The notes below the pieces were generated by a model, which had not been told where the DNA came from, did not search any database, and saw only the letters and a list, made by a program, of their open reading frames with translations. DNA of 64,000 nucleotides from Sulfuricurvum sp. GTDB lineage: Bacteria > Campylobacterota > Campylobacteria > Campylobacterales > Sulfurimonadaceae. The position numbers were made by a program, and so were the translations under genes. This document shows positions 1-9,289 of this stretch, one piece after another; the stretch's first letter is position 1; the number at the start of each line of letters is the position of its first letter. The stretch is taken from positions 1-64,000 of the forward strand of contig NZ_JALNYS010000008.1 in assembly GCF_023229695.1 (NCBI RefSeq). The letters are read 5' to 3'.

Positions 1-60
1 GAAATGAAAATCGCGCGTCCGAGACAACGCTATACCGGGGAAAAAAGTCGCAAAATATAG
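1..60 (+). CDS. C-terminal end of an upstream gene (partial)
   Basis: From base 1 the first frame is open to a TAG at 58-60. It gives a short basic tail ending RQRYTGEKSRKI. Only about 19 residues are in the window, so the protein cannot be named. It lies about 80 bases before the next gene and is separated from it by a promoter. The frame may be chance, but open basic C-termini of this kind are usual for real genes. Confidence 0.35.
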   Translation, partial: EMKIARPRQRYTGEKSRKI

Positions 61-80
61 TCAAGAAGGGGGATTTGTAT

Positions 81-108
81 TTTAGACTTTCTTTGAATTC
101 GGTATAAT
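81..108 (+). promoter_or_regulatory. Probable sigma-70-type promoter
   Basis: A perfect TATAAT -10 box lies at 103-108, with TTTAGA at 81-86 as a weak -35 and a 16-base spacer. The start codon follows about 30 bases downstream, with a strong AGGAGG at 129-134. It would drive the CoA-binding gene and probably ilvA behind it. Confidence 0.6.
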
Positions 109-138
109 GAGAATACTTATACCATTACAGGAGGTTTT

Positions 139-570
139 ATGGAATGCGAATTCCCGACTATCAATGCTACAAATGATGAAATACGATCAATTTTAGCGGA
201 TGTTAAAACGATTGCCGTTTTGGGACTATCTCCTGATTCTTCCAAAGACAGTTACCGTGTTGCCCAGTACCTTCAGAACGTCGGTTATACGATTATCCCC
301 GTTTATCCGAAAGAGGATACGATTTTAGGAGAACAGGTCTACCGCTCTCTTGAAGAGATCCCTGTAAAAGTGGATATGGTCAATATTTTTCGTAAGCCCG
401 ATGCACTGGATGCGATTGCCGATGCGTGCATTACGCGCGGAGACGTAAAAGTTTTTTGGGCACAAAAAGGGATCGTTAACAACGAAGCGGCCGAAAAAGC
501 AAAAAGAGCCGGAATGCGAGTTGTACAAAACCATTGTTCAATGGTAGAACACCGCATGATTAACACGTAA
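139..570 (+). CDS. CoA-binding domain protein (YccU family)
   Basis: This 143-residue protein is a stand-alone CoA_binding_2 domain, the Rossmann-like fold also found in succinyl-CoA synthetase alpha. The glycine-containing loop is in VLGLSPDSSKDSYRVA (about 27-42), followed by the conserved GYTIIPVYP strand. The C-terminal VVQNHCSMVEH segment is characteristic of the family. The family is widespread and its cellular role is not settled. AGGAGG sits 4 bases before the ATG. ilvA starts 9 bases after its stop, so the two are probably co-transcribed, and I recall the same pairing in other Campylobacterota. Confidence 0.88.
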   Translation: MECEFPTINATNDEIRSILADVKTIAVLGLSPDSSKDSYRVAQYLQNVGYTIIPVYPKEDTILGEQVYRSLEEIPVKVDMVNIFRKPDALDAIADACITRGDVKVFWAQKGIVNNEAAEKAKRAGMRVVQNHCSMVEHRMINT

Positions 571-579
571 AGGGTTTGA

Positions 580-1791
580 TTGATTCATTTAGAGACCATT
601 TATCAAGCGCATCATAGAATCAAAGGGGTTGTGGTCCATACGCCGTTTGCGTATGCACCGAGGTTGAGCGAACAGTGCGGATGTGAAGTTTATCTTAAAA
701 AAGAGAATCTTCAGGTGACCGGAGCGTTTAAAATTCGGGGTGCTTACAACAAAATAGCAACCCTCAGCGAGGAAGAGCGCCAGTGCGGCGTGATCGCCGC
801 AAGTGCGGGAAATCATGCCCAAGGGGTCGCTATGGCGGCACAGATGTTCGGTATCAAGGCCCTCATCGTGATGCCCGATTCGACGCCGCTGACTAAAATC
901 AACGGAGTGCGCTATTACGGTGCCGAGGTGATTCTGGCGGGGAACAATTATGATGAAGCGTATGCTTACGCCGCCGAATACGGAGAGAAGCACGGCATGG
1001 TTTTCGTCCATCCCTTTGCCGATGAAGCGGTCATGGCGGGACAGGGGACGATTGGTCTGGAGATGATCGAGACCCATCCCGATCTCGATGCGATCGTGAT
1101 CCCCGTCGGCGGAGGGGGATTGATATCCGGGATGGCCGGAGCGATTAAAGCCTTGGCCCCCACTATTCAGGTGATCGGTGTCAGTGCGGTGGGGGCACCT
1201 GCGATGAAAGAGTCGTATGAAGCCAAGAGAGCCATCGATTCGACTGCGGTGCGGACTATTGCCGACGGTATCGCGGTGAGAGACACCTCTACTATTACTC
1301 TGGGACACATTCTTGAATCGGTCGATCAAATGGTGAGTGTCGATGATGAAGAGATTGCGAATGCCATTTTATTTTTGCTGGAACGGCAAAAATTGGTTGT
1401 TGAAGGGGCCGGTTCCGTTGGCGTCGCGGCGTTGCTTCATGATAAGATTGATAATCTTAAAGGGAAAAAAGTGGGTGTCGTCCTCAGCGGAGGCAATATG
1501 GATGTGACGCTCCTCTCCATCATCATCGAAAAAGGGTTGATCAAATCGGGACGAAAAATGAAACTCACGGTGACATTGATCGATAAACCGGGGGCCCTTA
1601 TGCAGCTGACCCAAATGCTTCAGGGACTCAATGCCAATATCGTCCATATCGCGTACGATCGTACCTCTACGACCCTCGCTTATGGAGATGCCAATGTTAT
1701 GATCCATTTGGAGACCAAGGGACAGGAACATCAAGCACAGATACGTGCCCTTTTGAAAGAACACCGGTATTTAAGCAGCGAAGAACATTAG
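580..1791 (+). CDS. ilvA: Threonine ammonia-lyase (threonine dehydratase)
   Basis: PLP-dependent enzyme converting threonine to 2-oxobutanoate and ammonia, the first committed step to isoleucine. The PLP lysine is K51 in TGAFKIRGAYNK. The phosphate-binding glycine loop is PVGGGGLISG near 175-184. A single ACT-like domain occupies about 330-400, so this is the short form with one regulatory domain. 403 residues is normal for that form. The start is TTG at 580, preceded by AGGG. The rest of the pathway is represented by ilvBH near 43 kb, not by neighbours. Confidence 0.93.
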   Translation: MIHLETIYQAHHRIKGVVVHTPFAYAPRLSEQCGCEVYLKKENLQVTGAFKIRGAYNKIATLSEEERQCGVIAASAGNHAQGVAMAAQMFGIKALIVMPDSTPLTKINGVRYYGAEVILAGNNYDEAYAYAAEYGEKHGMVFVHPFADEAVMAGQGTIGLEMIETHPDLDAIVIPVGGGGLISGMAGAIKALAPTIQVIGVSAVGAPAMKESYEAKRAIDSTAVRTIADGIAVRDTSTITLGHILESVDQMVSVDDEEIANAILFLLERQKLVVEGAGSVGVAALLHDKIDNLKGKKVGVVLSGGNMDVTLLSIIIEKGLIKSGRKMKLTVTLIDKPGALMQLTQMLQGLNANIVHIAYDRTSTTLAYGDANVMIHLETKGQEHQAQIRALLKEHRYLSSEEH

Positions 1792-1801
1792 GGGCTCAAA
1801 A

Positions 1802-3940
1802 ATGGAAATTTTACATTTATTGAATATTAAAATTCCCATTTTACAGCTCAAAACCCTATCGGACGGGAATCTCGCAATTATTGACGCACAAACATCGGTG
1901 CGCATTGTTTCGGTGGAGAGTTATCGGGTGATTGACGGTTTTAAAAGCAATGTCAATCATGAACGCTATACCGGATCCGAAGTGGATATCTCCCTGTGCG
2001 GCCATTTTTCCATCTCCACTGTACCGGGTAAAAACAAAGCCGCTCTTTTCAGTGTCCCGAAAAGGGAGCTGATCTGCAAACTGGGGCGTCATTCGGGGGA
2101 TATCGAGAGCGTTGCGATCGATCCGAACAGCCGCTACGGTATCACGTGCGGACAAGATGGCAAAGTGGTTGCCTGGGTTTTGAAAACAGCCCGGTTGGCA
2201 TTTTCATTACCTTCTCATGCCGATTTTGTTACCACCGTCGCCTTCAATGACAGCGGACACTGGGTTGCGACGGGAAGTTTTGATCGGACCATTAATCTAC
2301 TTAATATCGCAACGATGAAAAACCCCAAGAAACTCAGAGGACATAATAGTGTCGTGGTCAAAATCGTTTTTCTTCCGGATGTGCGATTGCTCTCCGCCGA
2401 GAAAGAGGGGGGGCTGATCCTCTGGGACATTCGAAGCGGAAATATTGTCAAGCGTCTCTCCAAAATGAACGACGAGATCACGGCAATGTGTACCACCGAC
2501 GATAAGCGGTTTCTTTTTGTGGGGACACAACTCGGGTACGTCGGACTTTACAATCTGGAGACGATGGAGCTGGTCCGGGCCAATTATCTCAAAGAGGGGG
2601 AGGGGATTAGCTCCCTTGCTTTTATCGGTAACGGATATCGTATTGCCGTCGGTACGATCGAAGGAAATGTCCGGTTCTATTCGCTCTACGGGGATGAGCA
2701 AAAATATATGGAGCTTCTACATAAGCGACGGTATAGAGAGTTTTATACCGCTTTGGAAGAGAACCCTTTTTTACTCTATTCGCGGCCCTATGCCGTTATC
2801 GAATTGATCTGGGAAGATACGCTGGCCAAAGCAAAGCACTATCTTGAAAAAGGGGAGTCTGAGAAAGCGAAAAGTTTATTTCTGCCGTTCGAAGGGATTC
2901 CGAAGAAAAAAAGTTTAATCAAACATATTCTTCATGAATATGAAAAATATGCACAGTTTCAGGCCTATACGCAAGAGGGGCGTTTTGCCCTCGCCTATTC
3001 GATGGCGAAACAGTATCCCATTTTTCAGGAGACAGAGCCGTACCGAAAAATGGAGATGCATTGGAAAAAGCTTTTTACCAAAGCGCAAGAGCTGATTTTA
3101 GGATCGAACGGCGAAGAGCAAGCCAGAAAAGTGTTGTCACCGTATCGGGGGATATCTGAAAAAACTGTTCTGATTCAACAACTCTTTGCCGATAAACGGA
3201 TCTATGAATATTTTAAAAGGGTAATCGTTTCACGCGATTTCGTCAAATTTTTCGATTTGATCCGTATCCACCCTTTTTTGAAGGAGTTTGCCGAATATAC
3301 GACGGTCCTTGAATATGCCGACAAACTCTATATCAAAGCCCAAAAAGCGTATCAAAACGGAGAATTTTCGGTGGCCCTCAAGGGATGCGAAGTTTTGATC
3401 CACTTTCCCGATTATCATCATGAAGCGCACGAAATGATGGAGACGATCAAAGCTAAACATCTCTTTTTCGATGCGATTACGGCAAAAAACATGGTCAATG
3501 CCTTTGCCTACCTCGACACCTATCCCTTATTATACGAGACGGCGGAAGCGCAGTTATTGGAACGCCAATGGAACGAAACGGTGGATAAAGCGCAGCGATA
3601 TGCCGCCAGGGGGATGGTGGAGGATGTCCGGAAAACCTTTAAGGGATTCCAGAGTATTTCGGCAAAATTTACCGCAATGGCCAGTGTTTATGCCCAATGC
3701 TATCAAGTCCAACTGGAAAACAAACTGCGTGCCGATTCGCCTCAATCGATTTTGGAGAGGGGAATCGGGCAGTACGTCCGCTTTTTTGGGATCGATGAGG
3801 GGATTACTCTAGTATTTAATTTTTTCAAAAATAAATATGAATCGGAGTTGGAATTGGAAGGGTTGGAAGAGGGGGACCTGAATAACTGGTCTCCGTCGAT
3901 GATCGTGAAAGAGATCGGAGAAGAAAGGGGTGCAGTGTGA
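1802..3940 (+). CDS. WD40-repeat protein with helical C-terminal half
   Basis: A 712-residue protein. Residues 1-300 contain repeated WD40-type blades (for example HSGDIESVAIDPNSRYGITCGQDGKVVAW and HADFVTTVAFNDSGHWVATGSFDRTINLLN), probably one beta-propeller. The remaining 400 residues are predicted mainly helical, with recurring patterns such as AQKAYQNGEFSVALKGCEVL that resemble degenerate TPR-like units. No signal peptide or catalytic motif is visible, so a cytoplasmic scaffold is likely. It overlaps the next gene by 4 bases, indicating translational coupling to the Ppx-like protein. The specific function is unknown. Confidence 0.8.
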   Translation: MEILHLLNIKIPILQLKTLSDGNLAIIDAQTSVRIVSVESYRVIDGFKSNVNHERYTGSEVDISLCGHFSISTVPGKNKAALFSVPKRELICKLGRHSGDIESVAIDPNSRYGITCGQDGKVVAWVLKTARLAFSLPSHADFVTTVAFNDSGHWVATGSFDRTINLLNIATMKNPKKLRGHNSVVVKIVFLPDVRLLSAEKEGGLILWDIRSGNIVKRLSKMNDEITAMCTTDDKRFLFVGTQLGYVGLYNLETMELVRANYLKEGEGISSLAFIGNGYRIAVGTIEGNVRFYSLYGDEQKYMELLHKRRYREFYTALEENPFLLYSRPYAVIELIWEDTLAKAKHYLEKGESEKAKSLFLPFEGIPKKKSLIKHILHEYEKYAQFQAYTQEGRFALAYSMAKQYPIFQETEPYRKMEMHWKKLFTKAQELILGSNGEEQARKVLSPYRGISEKTVLIQQLFADKRIYEYFKRVIVSRDFVKFFDLIRIHPFLKEFAEYTTVLEYADKLYIKAQKAYQNGEFSVALKGCEVLIHFPDYHHEAHEMMETIKAKHLFFDAITAKNMVNAFAYLDTYPLLYETAEAQLLERQWNETVDKAQRYAARGMVEDVRKTFKGFQSISAKFTAMASVYAQCYQVQLENKLRADSPQSILERGIGQYVRFFGIDEGITLVFNFFKNKYESELELEGLEEGDLNNWSPSMIVKEIGEERGAV

Positions 3941-4830
3941 TTGCGATTGATTTGGGATCCAACACGATCCGAATGGTCACTTTTGACGGTGAAACGTGGG
4001 GAAAAAGTTTTGAAAAAGTGGTTCGAACCGCTGAATCGCTTCATACGACACAAAGAATCGGCGATTCAGCGGTCGAACGGATTATCGGTGCCATTGAAGA
4101 GGGGAAGCAAAAACTTGATTTTCATGCGCACGACGTGATCGGTGTCACGACGGCGGCAATGCGCTTGGCGCAAAACCGTACCGAGGTGCTGGAGATTATT
4201 TTTAGACGTACCGGAGTGGTATTTACCCTGATTGACGGAGAGAAAGAGGCTGCGTTGACCCTGATGGCGGTTCGGTATCGGTTGATGCAAATGGGGAGGC
4301 TCCCCTCCCGCTTTCTTTTGTCCGATATCGGCGGCGGTTCGACGGAGTTTGTCGAATCCAAGGAGGGGTCATGCCGATCCGTCAGTTTTAATATCGGAAT
4401 CGTGACCCTCAGCGAAAGTGCAACGCAGGAGAGCGAACGGAATAAAAAGCTGGCGTCGTTTGTATCGGACATTCGCTCTTTCGCAGACCCGCACGGAGGG
4501 GATTTGCTGGTTTTGACCGCCGGTACCCCTACCACCATAGCGGCGTATTTATCGGGTATGGATTACGACCATTATGATCCGGAGCGGATCAATGGATTTA
4601 AACTGAGACTAAAAGATTGCCATCGTGTCTATCAAGAATTGCTGGATATGGATGAAGCTACCCGTATCCGTTATGTCGGAGTCGGAAGAGAACAGCTGAT
4701 TGCTACGGGAATTCTGATGGTGATAGCGATCTATTCGGCCCTAAATATTCAGGAGGCCGTTGTCGTGGACGACGGATTGCGCGAAGGGGTTGCTTTGAAC
4801 TATTATGCGCAGTCGTGTCATATTTTTTGA
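3937..4830 (+). CDS. Ppx/GppA-family phosphatase-like protein
   Basis: This 297-residue protein has the ASKHA ATPase fold of exopolyphosphatase/pppGpp phosphohydrolase. It starts IAIDLGSNTIRM (phosphate 1 loop) and has LLSDIGGGSTEFVE (phosphate 2) around 130-143 and VLTAGTPTTIA around 188-198. It matches only the N-terminal catalytic half; the HD-like C-terminal region of GppA is absent, as in many Campylobacterota paralogues. The GTG start overlaps the WD40 stop. The substrate (polyphosphate or pppGpp) cannot be decided from sequence. Confidence 0.85.
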   Translation: MIAIDLGSNTIRMVTFDGETWGKSFEKVVRTAESLHTTQRIGDSAVERIIGAIEEGKQKLDFHAHDVIGVTTAAMRLAQNRTEVLEIIFRRTGVVFTLIDGEKEAALTLMAVRYRLMQMGRLPSRFLLSDIGGGSTEFVESKEGSCRSVSFNIGIVTLSESATQESERNKKLASFVSDIRSFADPHGGDLLVLTAGTPTTIAAYLSGMDYDHYDPERINGFKLRLKDCHRVYQELLDMDEATRIRYVGVGREQLIATGILMVIAIYSALNIQEAVVVDDGLREGVALNYYAQSCHIF

Positions 4831-4854
4831 CGCAGCGGCGAAGTTGGTTATAAT
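4827..4854 (+). promoter_or_regulatory. Strong promoter overlapping the ppx stop codon
   Basis: TTGACG at 4827-4832 and TATAAT at 4849-4854 are separated by 16 bases, a near-consensus sigma-70 promoter. The -35 box contains the TGA stop of the Ppx-like gene (4828-4830). It would start a new transcription unit at nadK, whose TTG codon is about 25 bases downstream. Confidence 0.7.
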
Positions 4855-4878
4855 AGAGCAAAAAAATGGTGCTTTTCA

Positions 4879-5733
4879 TTGAAATTAGATAATATTAAAC
4901 GTATCGGAATCATCCTCCGCCCCTCTACCCCGGAGTTAAAAGAGATGTTTTTTGATACCAAACGGGTTTTTGAATCACGCGGTATCGAAGTGATCATTGA
5001 TAATATCAGCGGTGCGATGATTGACGTGATGGGGCAGCCTTTTGAATCGCTGTGCAAAAACAGCGATATCCTTGTCACGATCGGCGGTGATGGGACGTTG
5101 ATCTCGGCGGTACGCCGTTCCTACGACTATCAGATTCCGGTGATGGGGATCCATGCCGGAAAATTGGGGTTTCTTGCCGATTTTGATTGTAACGAATTAG
5201 AAGCTTTTGTTGACAAACTGATCGCGGGAGAGTACCGAATTGATGAACGGGCAATGATCCAGGCGACGATTATCACCAAAGAGGGGGAGGAGAGGGTCGT
5301 TGCCTTTAATGATATTGTCCTGACCCGCCCTTCGATCTCAAAGATGATCCGTTTGGAAACCTACGTAGACGGGAGAAGCTTCAACACCTATTACGGTGAC
5401 GGTGTCGTGATCTCCACTCCTACCGGATCAACTGCCTACAATCTGTCGGCAGGGGGGCCGGTCCTTTTTCCGATGACCAAGGTCTTTGCCCTGACCCCGA
5501 TTTGTCCCCATTCGCTGACACAGCGCCCCGTTGTGTTGCCCGGACATTTTGAAATCGAGATTAAAACCCCCGATGCGAGTGCTCTGGTGATTATCGACGG
5601 TCAAGATCTGGTTGAAATCAGTGACAGCGATACGGTTCACATCCGGCTGGCCAGCGGTGCCGCCCGTCTTATCCATCGAAAAGAGTTTAATTATTTTGAA
5701 GTCCTCAAAGAAAAACTGGGGTGGGGGGAATAA
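4879..5733 (+). CDS. nadK: NAD kinase
   Basis: ATP-dependent phosphorylation of NAD to NADP, 284 residues, cytoplasmic. The diagnostic GGDGT motif is in ILVTIGGDGTLISA (about 64-77). The second motif TPTGSTAYNLSAGGP lies near 180-194, and FNDIVLTRPS is the substrate-loop region (ND in place of the usual NE). The start is TTG at 4879, in frame with conserved residues; no upstream ATG extends it sensibly. It is first in the unit nadK-recN-tatD, with only 3 bases between nadK and recN. Confidence 0.95.
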   Translation: MKLDNIKRIGIILRPSTPELKEMFFDTKRVFESRGIEVIIDNISGAMIDVMGQPFESLCKNSDILVTIGGDGTLISAVRRSYDYQIPVMGIHAGKLGFLADFDCNELEAFVDKLIAGEYRIDERAMIQATIITKEGEERVVAFNDIVLTRPSISKMIRLETYVDGRSFNTYYGDGVVISTPTGSTAYNLSAGGPVLFPMTKVFALTPICPHSLTQRPVVLPGHFEIEIKTPDASALVIIDGQDLVEISDSDTVHIRLASGAARLIHRKEFNYFEVLKEKLGWGE

Positions 5734-5736
5734 ATT

Positions 5737-7272
5737 ATGATTGAGAGATTTTACCTCAAAGAGTTTTTAACCTTTAAAGAGGCGGAATTGGAATTTCATC
5801 CGGGGTTGATCGTATTTACCGGCCCCAGCGGAAGCGGCAAGTCAATTTTGATGCGTTCCATTCTGGCATCGGTCGGATTGGACAATGTGGATGCAAAGGT
5901 GTGCGAATCGAGCGTTTTATGGAGTATCGATGAAGAGCTCTACGGGATACAAAACGAAGCGGTTAATATTTTTCGTCAGGTTAAAAAAGAGAAAACCCGC
6001 TATTTTATCAATAATCAAAGCACCTCAAAATCCTCTATGGAGTCGATCAGTTCAGGCTACATGCGTCATTTGAGTCTAAAAGAGTACAGTGATTTTGACC
6101 CCTCGGCCCTTATCTCCTTAATCGACGAGAGGATCTCCCTTCAAAATCCGTATCATTATCACCTTTTGGCACGTCATAAAGAGCTCTTCGGGGAGTTTAA
6201 AATGTTAAGCGATCAGCTGCATGCGATTGAAGAGCAAGAGAGGCATCTGGCCGAGCTTAAAGAGTTTGCTGCCTATGAAATTGGTAAAATTGATGCCGTC
6301 AAACCGCGCATAGGGGAAGATGAAGAGCTTGGCCGGATCAAGAAAGAGCTTTCGAAAAAAGAGAAGATCGAGAAAGCGATCCAGAATGGCGAAGCGATTT
6401 TCGGATACGAATCGCAGGTGATTCATGCCCTGAACCTTTTAGAAATCGAGAGCTCATTTTTTGATGATGCGATGAATGAACTACGGGGGATTTTCGAAGG
6501 ATCATGGGAACGTCTCGGGGAACTCGAAGAGGTTTCAATCGAGGAGATTCTGGACCGTATCGAACAGATCTCGGAACTGAAACGGCGATACGGCGGCATT
6601 GAAGAGGCATTGCTCTACCGTGACCAAAAAGTGAAGGAGTTGGCTTCTTACGAGACGATAGAACACTCAAAATCGGATCTGATAAAACGGATCTTTGCTT
6701 TAAACGAAGAGCTGAGTACCCTTGGCAACGAGTTGTCCCTTCAGCGTCAAGCCGAGTTGCCTACGGCACTCTCGGGCTTGAACGGATATCTGCTGATGCT
6801 CTATCTGCGTGAAGCGACGCTCGAACTCCAACCGTGCGAACGCAATGCCACGGGGCAGGATAAAGTGATCTTGGGACTTTCGGGGACAAAGCTCGACAAA
6901 CTCAGTTCGGGAGAGTTTAATCGTCTCCGTCTGGCACTGCTTGCATTGCGGGTAGAGAGCATGGAAAGCAGCGGCGGAGTATTGATGCTCGATGAGATCG
7001 ATGCCAATCTAAGCGGTGAAGAGTCGATGAGCGTCGCAAAAGTGCTGCGTCACCTCTCAAGCCGCTATCAGATTTTCGTCATCTCCCATCAGCCTCAGCT
7101 CACGTCGATGGGGGATCAGCACTTTTTGGTCTACAAAGAGGGGGAGAGCCGCGTCCGTCCGCTGAATGAGGATGAGCGGATCGAGGAGATTGCCCGTATC
7201 ATCAGCGGCGAGGGGATCAGCGACGAGGCGATAGGATTTGCCCGAGATTTATTTGAGCGTTCCAAAGGATGA
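5737..7272 (+). CDS. recN: DNA repair ATPase RecN
   Basis: SMC-like protein of double-strand-break repair. Walker A is GPSGSGKS (29-36), the ABC signature is LSSGEFNRLRLALLAL, and Walker B is VLMLDEIDANLSGEES, followed by the H-loop region VISHQPQL. A coiled-coil arm fills about 150-330. At 511 residues it is slightly shorter than the roughly 550 of enterobacterial RecN, which fits a shorter coiled coil. Its product would act with RecA at breaks. It is followed immediately by tatD. Confidence 0.93.
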   Translation: MIERFYLKEFLTFKEAELEFHPGLIVFTGPSGSGKSILMRSILASVGLDNVDAKVCESSVLWSIDEELYGIQNEAVNIFRQVKKEKTRYFINNQSTSKSSMESISSGYMRHLSLKEYSDFDPSALISLIDERISLQNPYHYHLLARHKELFGEFKMLSDQLHAIEEQERHLAELKEFAAYEIGKIDAVKPRIGEDEELGRIKKELSKKEKIEKAIQNGEAIFGYESQVIHALNLLEIESSFFDDAMNELRGIFEGSWERLGELEEVSIEEILDRIEQISELKRRYGGIEEALLYRDQKVKELASYETIEHSKSDLIKRIFALNEELSTLGNELSLQRQAELPTALSGLNGYLLMLYLREATLELQPCERNATGQDKVILGLSGTKLDKLSSGEFNRLRLALLALRVESMESSGGVLMLDEIDANLSGEESMSVAKVLRHLSSRYQIFVISHQPQLTSMGDQHFLVYKEGESRVRPLNEDERIEEIARIISGEGISDEAIGFARDLFERSKG

Positions 7273-7276
7273 GAAA

Positions 7277-8053
7277 ATGATTATAGATACCCACGTCCAT
7301 CTGGACGATGAACGCTACCGCGACGATTTTGACGAAATGATGGCCCGCGCGGAGGAAGCGGGGGTGCTTGCGCATCTTATCCCCGGTGCCCATCCGGGTA
7401 CGTTACCCCGAGCCGTCGAAATTTGCGAGAAATACGATCATGTCTATTTTGCCGTAGGAGTCCACCCCTACGACATGGAGACAATCGATTCGGTCGATTT
7501 TGAGAGTTTTGCAGGGCATCCCAAATGTGTGGCAATCGGCGAATGCGGATTGGACTATTTTCGTTTAGAGGGGAGCGACGAAGAGAAGGAGGCTGAAAAG
7601 AGGCGTCAGAAAGAGGTGTTTCGCCATCAGATACGGCTGGGCAAACGGTTTAAAAAACCGCTGATCGTCCATATCCGAGATGCCAGCCACGATGCGAAAA
7701 CGGTGTTACTGGAAGAGGAAGCCTCTGAAGTAGGGGGGGTGCTCCATTGCTATAATGCCGATGATGAACTCCTTTCTTTGGCAAAACAGGGGTTTTATTT
7801 CGGAATCGGAGGGGTGATTACGTTTCAAAACGCGAAAAAACTTGTCAATATCCTCCCTAAAATTCCCCGCGATAAACTTCTTATCGAAACCGATGCCCCC
7901 TATCTGACACCCCATCCCCATCGCGGAGGTCGAAATGAGCCCTCCTATACCCGCTATATTGTGGATAAAGTAGCCGATTTACTGAATATTTCTGTTCATG
8001 AGGTAGAATCTATAACGACATCCAATGCGAAAAAACTATTCGATTTCGGATAG
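7277..8053 (+). CDS. tatD: TatD-family metal-dependent hydrolase/DNase
   Basis: A TIM-barrel amidohydrolase-type deoxyribonuclease. Metal ligands are visible in IDTHVHLDD (N-terminus), GECGLDYF, VHIRDASHD, LHCYNADD and ETDAPYLTPHPHRGGRNEP. ATG at 7277 is chosen because translation then starts at the conserved MIIDTHVHL; an upstream in-frame ATG at 7238 lies inside recN. This gives 258 residues, standard for TatD. It sits directly after recN, consistent with a DNA-repair role. Confidence 0.93.
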   Translation: MIIDTHVHLDDERYRDDFDEMMARAEEAGVLAHLIPGAHPGTLPRAVEICEKYDHVYFAVGVHPYDMETIDSVDFESFAGHPKCVAIGECGLDYFRLEGSDEEKEAEKRRQKEVFRHQIRLGKRFKKPLIVHIRDASHDAKTVLLEEEASEVGGVLHCYNADDELLSLAKQGFYFGIGGVITFQNAKKLVNILPKIPRDKLLIETDAPYLTPHPHRGGRNEPSYTRYIVDKVADLLNISVHEVESITTSNAKKLFDFG

Positions 8054-8071
8054 TCAAGGGGGGGGATAAAG

Positions 8072-9289
8072 GTGACAAAAACATTGCTCTTCCTCTTTAT
8101 CCCTTTAATGCTTTGCGCCATAGGATTTGATCCGAATGATCGCCAAAAGATCGAAGTACTGCGCCATTTTGACATCCCCCCTTCCTTTTTAAGGGACCCG
8201 TCTCTCCATGATCTCTACACTCAAAAAAAACGGGAATGTCTTTTGAACGGTTTTGCCGATTCGGAAGAGAATGCCGATATGTTCATCCCCATGCTCTCCT
8301 CTCTTATTGCCCAATCCGATTTGCCGAGCGAATTTTTATTTATTGCCCTGACGGAATCACGATTGCGGGTTTGCAGCACCTCTTCGCACGGCGCGGCGGG
8401 ATTGTGGCAATTTATGGCAAAAACCGGAAAATTGCAGGGATTGGAGATCGATCAGTTTGTAGACGAACGGCGTGACCATATCAAATCGACCCGTGCCGCC
8501 ATCACCTATCTGAGCAGTTTGAAAAAGGAGTTCGGAAAATGGTATTTAGCGCTGATCGCTTACAACTGCGGCGACGGCAGACTCAAAAAAGCGATCCGAA
8601 AAGCGGGGACAACCGATTTGGCCGTATTGGTCGATCCCAAACGCTCCTATCTCCCTTTGCAAAGCAAAAACTACATCCGAAAGGTAGTCGCTCTGGCACT
8701 ATTGGCGAGCGATGAAGTATTTTTATCGGATATCCAATACGATACGCTGCTTGACAAAGAACACGAAAATCCGATTGCTACGGTCTATCTGCCCGAAGGG
8801 GAGGAGATCGACCGAATCGCCGCGGTTTTGGAGATGCCGAAAACATCGCTGGTGAAGCTCAATACCCATCTAAAAAAAGGGGTAACCCCGCCCAATCAGG
8901 ACTCCTATCCGATCTATATCCCGAAAGAAAAATTGGAGGATTTTCGTCTAAAATACCATACGCATGAGTTGAAAGGGTATTTTCTCCTCCACCGTGTCAA
9001 GTCGGGCGAAACGTTAAGTCACCTTTCCAAGCGTTACAATGTTCCTCAAAGTTCTATTATCCAAGAGAATAAAATAGAATCCGATGGACAACCCCTTTCC
9101 AACCGAAGCCTGAAAATACCGATCAACAAACCGTTTTTGAAAAGTACGCGGCTCCATACGGTCAAGTCGGGGGAAACCCTAGCTTCAGTCGCCTCATTGT
9201 ATAATTTGGCACTAGAACAGATCAAAGCGAAAAATCCGCGTCTGTCAGGTTCGTTGAAAGAGGGGGAGGAGTTAAAAGTTGGCGATTAA
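8072..9289 (+). CDS. mltD: Membrane-bound lytic transglycosylase, MltD type with LysM domains
   Basis: Cleaves peptidoglycan glycan strands to 1,6-anhydro products. It has an N-terminal hydrophobic signal (LLFLFIPLMLCAIG), then an SLT domain with the catalytic glutamate in ALTESRLRVCSTSSHGAAGLWQFM. Two LysM modules follow, beginning HRVKSGETLSHLSKRY and HTVKSGETLASVASLY. 405 residues. The start is GTG at 8072. It overlaps rlpA by 11 bases, so the two wall-remodelling enzymes are translationally coupled. Confidence 0.92.
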   Translation: MTKTLLFLFIPLMLCAIGFDPNDRQKIEVLRHFDIPPSFLRDPSLHDLYTQKKRECLLNGFADSEENADMFIPMLSSLIAQSDLPSEFLFIALTESRLRVCSTSSHGAAGLWQFMAKTGKLQGLEIDQFVDERRDHIKSTRAAITYLSSLKKEFGKWYLALIAYNCGDGRLKKAIRKAGTTDLAVLVDPKRSYLPLQSKNYIRKVVALALLASDEVFLSDIQYDTLLDKEHENPIATVYLPEGEEIDRIAAVLEMPKTSLVKLNTHLKKGVTPPNQDSYPIYIPKEKLEDFRLKYHTHELKGYFLLHRVKSGETLSHLSKRYNVPQSSIIQENKIESDGQPLSNRSLKIPINKPFLKSTRLHTVKSGETLASVASLYNLALEQIKAKNPRLSGSLKEGEELKVGD